Shown here in pieces: positions 60,322 to 64,000 of a DNA stretch of 64,000 nucleotides. The notes beneath the pieces were generated by a model. That model was not told where the DNA came from and did no database searches. It saw only the letters and a list, made by a program, of their open reading frames with translations. Positions within the stretch are counted from its first letter, which is position 1. Every line of letters starts with the position of its first letter. Location of the stretch: contig OW051497.1 in assembly GCA_932521035.1 (NCBI GenBank), forward strand, positions 5,332,001 through 5,396,000. Reading direction: 5' to 3'. The DNA is from Oscheius dolichura (taxonomy: Eukaryota; Nematoda; Chromadorea; Rhabditida; Rhabditidae). Both the position numbers and the translations under genes were made by a program.

Positions 60322-63300
60322 ATGGACAGACGTCGAGAGACTTCTCGGTGCGCCGCCAGAGAACGACGAGGGAAGGAATCTGACGTCTTCAGTGACCTCA
60401 AGGACGTGGTGCCTCTTGTTGACGACGGAACCGTCGGGCACCTCGACAGGATCGCCCTTCTCCGGGTAGCAGCTACAGTATGTCGATTCAGATGTCAAGC
60501 AGCCAATGGTACGACTGTCGATCACATCGAAATTAATAACGATGCTTTCAGTATTGGACAATTTCATTATTCCCGACAGTGCTTCCCGCAAAATTAAAAT
60601 TTGGACAGAAGATACGATGACCGAATGCCTTGATGGCTTTGTTATTCTCTCCGACTGTGATGGAAGTGTCCTCTATATCACAGAAAGCGTTGCTCTCTAT
60701 CTTGGTCTTACTCAGGTCAGTCTAGGCCCTGTCCCCCGAAGGCTTGCAGTTCGGTGAAAGAGACACATACATCACGCGACTTTAGTCTTTTCAACGCGTT
60801 TATCAGAGATAATAGTGGTGGCACGAAGACTTGAAAACTGTTGATAACGAAAAGATTCTTCTATTGAGGGACTGCCAATCAGAACAAACATTTTACTGAG
60901 GCAAATTGCCATTAAGATCCAGGCAAATTATTTTAAGTCCGCAAAATCGTACAGCTGCATGAGATTATGCTTTCCGATAGAGAACAATACCGCCCGAAAG
61001 TGCATATGATTTTAGTCGAATTAGGAAAGCGGTCAACAGATTACCATTTCAGACAGATATCGCTGGACGAACTTTAAAAGAATTCTTCCACACAGATGAC
61101 TACAAAGAGTTCCGGGAAATCGTTGGTCAGCTCGTCACTCGTAATTCTGACGAGGCTTATGGAAGGTAAGCCGTAAAGAACAGCCCGTTACTAATCGGGT
61201 CGTTGATCATAGCAAAGCACAAGTGTCTCTTTCAGAGCCGTGGTCTTCCGGATGAAAACCGTCATCAGTCCCCGCGGGCGTAATCTTAATATGAAAAGCG
61301 CCCTCTTCAAGGTAAATCTTTGTGTATGCGGCATAACCAGGAAGTCGTGTGATGTCCTTAGAGATGCAAGGCACTTTAGTCTTCGAACTCATTCTTTACC
61401 TCGCGGTGATTAATAATCAGTGGAGTTTGTGCCGGCTTTAGAATAGACTCTAAACAAGCTATGTGAAATGTTTTTCTGCCTTACAGCAAGGCATAGCGTC
61501 ACGGCCCCTTGTTTCAAAGCTCGCTGTTATCCTCCGGCAATTGATGTTGGCAGGCGGGTCGCGGGGAGGAACCTCTGCAAACATTTATACCCAACTCAAC
61601 GGGATTCGAGGCGCGAGGAGAGCAGCCGTTCTTTACTCCCTTTTCCGCGAAGCATTTCCACGTGACACAATTTTCGCAACTCAACTCAAAGAACTTGGAC
61701 GAGGTTTTTGCAAAACAGGATACGGGGGAAGAGGAGGGATGCGCATAAATTAGGAGCGCGCATTCTAATTGTTTTTGGTTGAGCTGAGTCCTAAAGAGCA
61801 TTAGAGGTGACATGAGCAGAGCTTAGGGAGATAGCCATCACACAGCCCTGGCATCACTCATCCAGCTACCGAGAACAAATGTTTCAGCCTGTCTCCTTCA
61901 TAATCCGGACGAAGAAAGCAGACGTCGGACATGTCGTATTTATGCAAGGAATGTGTGTCCCTGCTGGACAGGGTTCCGTCAATGCTACTGCTACTGCCCT
62001 AACGAAGGTGCTCTAATTCCGTGGGCGGAGAATCAACATACTTTTAGGGAAGTGACACACCGTCTGGAGCATATATGACACGACACACATGTGATATGCG
62101 CATTTCCTTCATCAGCGAGCGATTCAACTATATCCTGAAGAGCGAATTGAAAAGCTTGGTCGGAGCAAGTTTCTATGATCTGGTACATCCAGCAGATTGT
62201 GAAATTGTAGCCAAGGTGAACACTAACTGATCCGTCAAAACAGCAGACGTTCAGGCTATGAAGGAGCTGTTTACTAAGGGACATGTTCGAACACCCTACT
62301 ACCGGCTAGTAGCGGCCAACGGCAACATGGCCTGGGTGATGACAGAGGCTAACACGGCCTGCCACACATGCAAGGGACAGAGGGGGCAATACGTCGTCTG
62401 CATACACTATGTACTTGGAGTCCAGGAACCTTGCGAACCATTGGTCATCTGCACAGATAGTTGCCCAGCCGGACTTCCTGTCCAAGTCAAGAAGGAGGTT
62501 GACGACATCCGAGGTAGGCACTTCCTGGCCGCATCTTCTTTAGTTAGCTCCTTTCTAACATCTTTCACCCCCTACTGATTCCATTACGATAACTTTCCGC
62601 GGCATGTGTAGCAAACGGGGCCAGAAGCCCAGAAGTGCAAAAGCCTAGTCACATGGGGGAATGAGCAAGCGGCGGGGTCCGCTGGAAACAAGCCAATTTA
62701 TGAGGGACTTGGATGTTTGCAAAGAGAAAAGTTGCAGATTATGTGGGACGACAGCCCGAGCTCATAGAAGCAGACAACTTTGTTCCTCTATTCGCTGACA
62801 GTGACTTCTGTATGACGGAAACACTTCGACCTCGCGAAAACGGAGAACCACCAGGTTTGGCCGCTTCTTTGCTACATTGAGCTAAATATCCACTCTTGGG
62901 TTCTTATTTCAGAAGGAGTTGACGCAGAATTTTGGGCAAGTGTTTGGCCAGCCCTGGGGTACAAGATTCCTGAACTAAAGCGTGCTAAAGAGACCGAAGA
63001 GAATAGGCTATTTGAATACGACGACACCGAGGTTTATGGCACATCCTTTTGACATAAAAACCCTTCACTTTTGTTAGAAAAAGACTGGCTGCCAGTTTAC
63101 CTTTGTTGTTTCTGCGTGTTCAATGCCTTCCGTCTTCCGTCTTAATCTTTCCTTCTGCTTCCTTTCGCACATTAGCGCGCGGATTTCCTTTGTCCCCCAT
63201 CAAAAGATCTTCCGAACTTGAAATTTCAGCGAGCCGTCCGGATAGCTACGATGAAGTTCTCGAATGGCTTTTCCGCGACAAGCCGGCTTCTCCGCGCCCG

Positions 63301-64000
63301 TGCCAAAGAGAACCTCGTCAGTCTTCCGACCCCACTCTGGCCTCTGCTCAAATACTGGCCCAATCCGAAGGTGCCCCCGAGTACAGAAACTCTTACTCCT
63401 ACGGGGCCCCAGTCGCTGGAAAAGGCCAAGGAGTATATAGCCAACGTCCTAGCCCCGTCGACTGTGGGGCTGAAGAGTATCCTCGTGCCCGTGGACAAGA
63501 AAGCTACGTGCCCTATAATGGATGTGGATCACTGTCATGTGGGTCAACAACCGTTACTCCACCAAACCTTTCCGCCGTTTGCTCACCCGGTAATTCTAGT
63601 TAGATATCTATAATAATCCCGGAATGCAGACCCTAACGCTATGTCCAACGCTGACCAGAGAGCCCCCCAAGCCTTGTACTCCACTATGCTTGCTGCCAAT
63701 CCTCAGGATGGACCAATCGCCAGCGAGTATACCCCGATTGTAGAGGATCTACAGTGGGAAGAACCTGATCTCACTGGTTTGGCTCCGTTCATCCCAGACG
63801 ACGATGTTGTAAGTTCCTCGGGAGATCGCGTTCAAATCCATCCATTTTTAGATTGATTTCGGTGCTGAAGCATTGCCCAAAGATCTCGAGATGCTGTTTA
63901 GTGACTTGCCTGAGTGGACCCCGGCTGAGCCATTGGTACCCCGAGGAAACCCCGCTGCCATCCGCGTCAAATACGAGCCTGCCGTCCTCAATACGTACGA
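60322..64000 (+). CDS. hif-1: Hypoxia-inducible factor 1 alpha homologue (bHLH-PAS), 3' end outside window
   Basis: Exons 60322-60508, 60552-60715, 61053-61165, 61236-61311, 61846-62007, 62048-62215, 62255-62513, 62738-62854, 62913-63031 and further ones continue beyond 64000. The basic helix-loop-helix begins [20 protein letters not shown], with [13 protein letters not shown] in helix 2. PAS-A shows [17 protein letters not shown] and [32 protein letters not shown] matches the HIF linker. PAS-B shows [22 protein letters not shown] and [20 protein letters not shown]. The degradation domain carries [12 protein letters not shown], the LxxLAP prolyl-hydroxylation site read by EGL-9/PHD and VHL. 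This is a nuclear oxygen-responsive transcription factor that pairs with ARNT/AHA-1. The exon around 63.18-63.60 kb is frame-shifted against its upstream neighbour in my model, so a splice site is misplaced or a small exon is missing. The first Met lies 4 nt after TTTTTCAG. Confidence 0.9.

Noticed and set aside
63176-63613. 131-codon frame ([11 protein letters not shown]...) overlapping the HIF-1 exon
   Set aside because: The alternative frame ([14 protein letters not shown]...) connects in phase to the exon with the LxxLAP motif, so the other frame is a shadow.
1-64000. tRNA, rRNA, transposase or CRISPR features
   Set aside because: I looked for tRNA B-box-like GGTTCRANNCC with matching A-box and acceptor stems, for regularly spaced repeats and for transposase or reverse-transcriptase motifs, and found none I could support by eye.

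Overview
This window is nuclear DNA of a nematode, most likely a clade I (Trichinellida/Dorylaimia, whipworm-like) species. The evidence is indirect. Almost every coding intron I could resolve is only about 35-50 nt long, with GT(A/G)AGT-like donors and TTTCAG/TTTTAG acceptors. Many start codons sit 0-15 nt after a perfect splice acceptor, as expected for spliced-leader trans-splicing. The gene set includes nematode-type families: a C6-domain secreted protein, a divergent nuclear hormone receptor and a chemoreceptor-like 7TM protein. No rRNA, tRNA, CRISPR, prophage or transposon coding region was recognised. All gene models were spliced by eye from homology and reading frame; exon edges are best estimates.

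Layout, left to right. A tetraspanin (-, 459-1465) is followed by a non-coding stretch, then an LRRC58-like leucine-rich-repeat protein (+, 5297-6752). Next come a nuclear hormone receptor (+, 9642-11317), a secreted His/Arg-rich C6-domain protein (+, 11838-12635) and a SAM-domain C19orf47-like protein (+, 12860-14186). A pyrimidine-rich gene desert (14.2-19.3 kb) leads into the largest gene, a Girdin/Daple (CCDC88) homologue (+, 19275-30069). It has an N-terminal HOOK domain, a long coiled coil and two apparent alternative C-termini, one with the Daple-type PDZ ligand. It converges tightly with a SWEET sugar transporter (-, 30270-31304).

Then follow a 7TM receptor (+, 32445-33844), a tiny Tyr-rich secreted protein (-, 33901-34187) and a second unrecognised secreted protein (-, 35509-36393). 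A Cys-loop (nicotinic-like) channel subunit (+, 38126-43741) carries inside one 2.25-kb intron a complete antisense gene coding for a secreted EGF-ShKT-nitrobindin-like protein (-, 39064-41266). A probable CEP170-family protein (-, 44389-48868) has a 4.6-kb purine-rich flank. A divergent pair of mitochondrial genes follows: thioredoxin (-, 53515-54032) and ribosomal protein uS12m (+, 54356-55080). The window ends with a secreted antistasin/Kunitz-like protein (-, 55227-56169), the DUF89 protein ARMT1 (-, 57084-58761) and a HIF-1 alpha homologue (+, 60322 to the end, incomplete), which keeps the oxygen-sensing LxxLAP motif.

Themes. Several genes concern signalling and the cell surface (tetraspanin, Daple, 7TM receptor, ligand-gated channel), some concern oxygen and redox (HIF-1, mitochondrial thioredoxin), and at least five encode small secreted proteins. 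The most interesting signals are the nested antisense gene whose stop codon lies 5 nt from the host splice donor, the alternative Daple C-terminus, an intron-within-intron with an AG|GT junction at 13161/13162, and a purine/pyrimidine strand bias in non-coding DNA that flips with the direction of the downstream gene.
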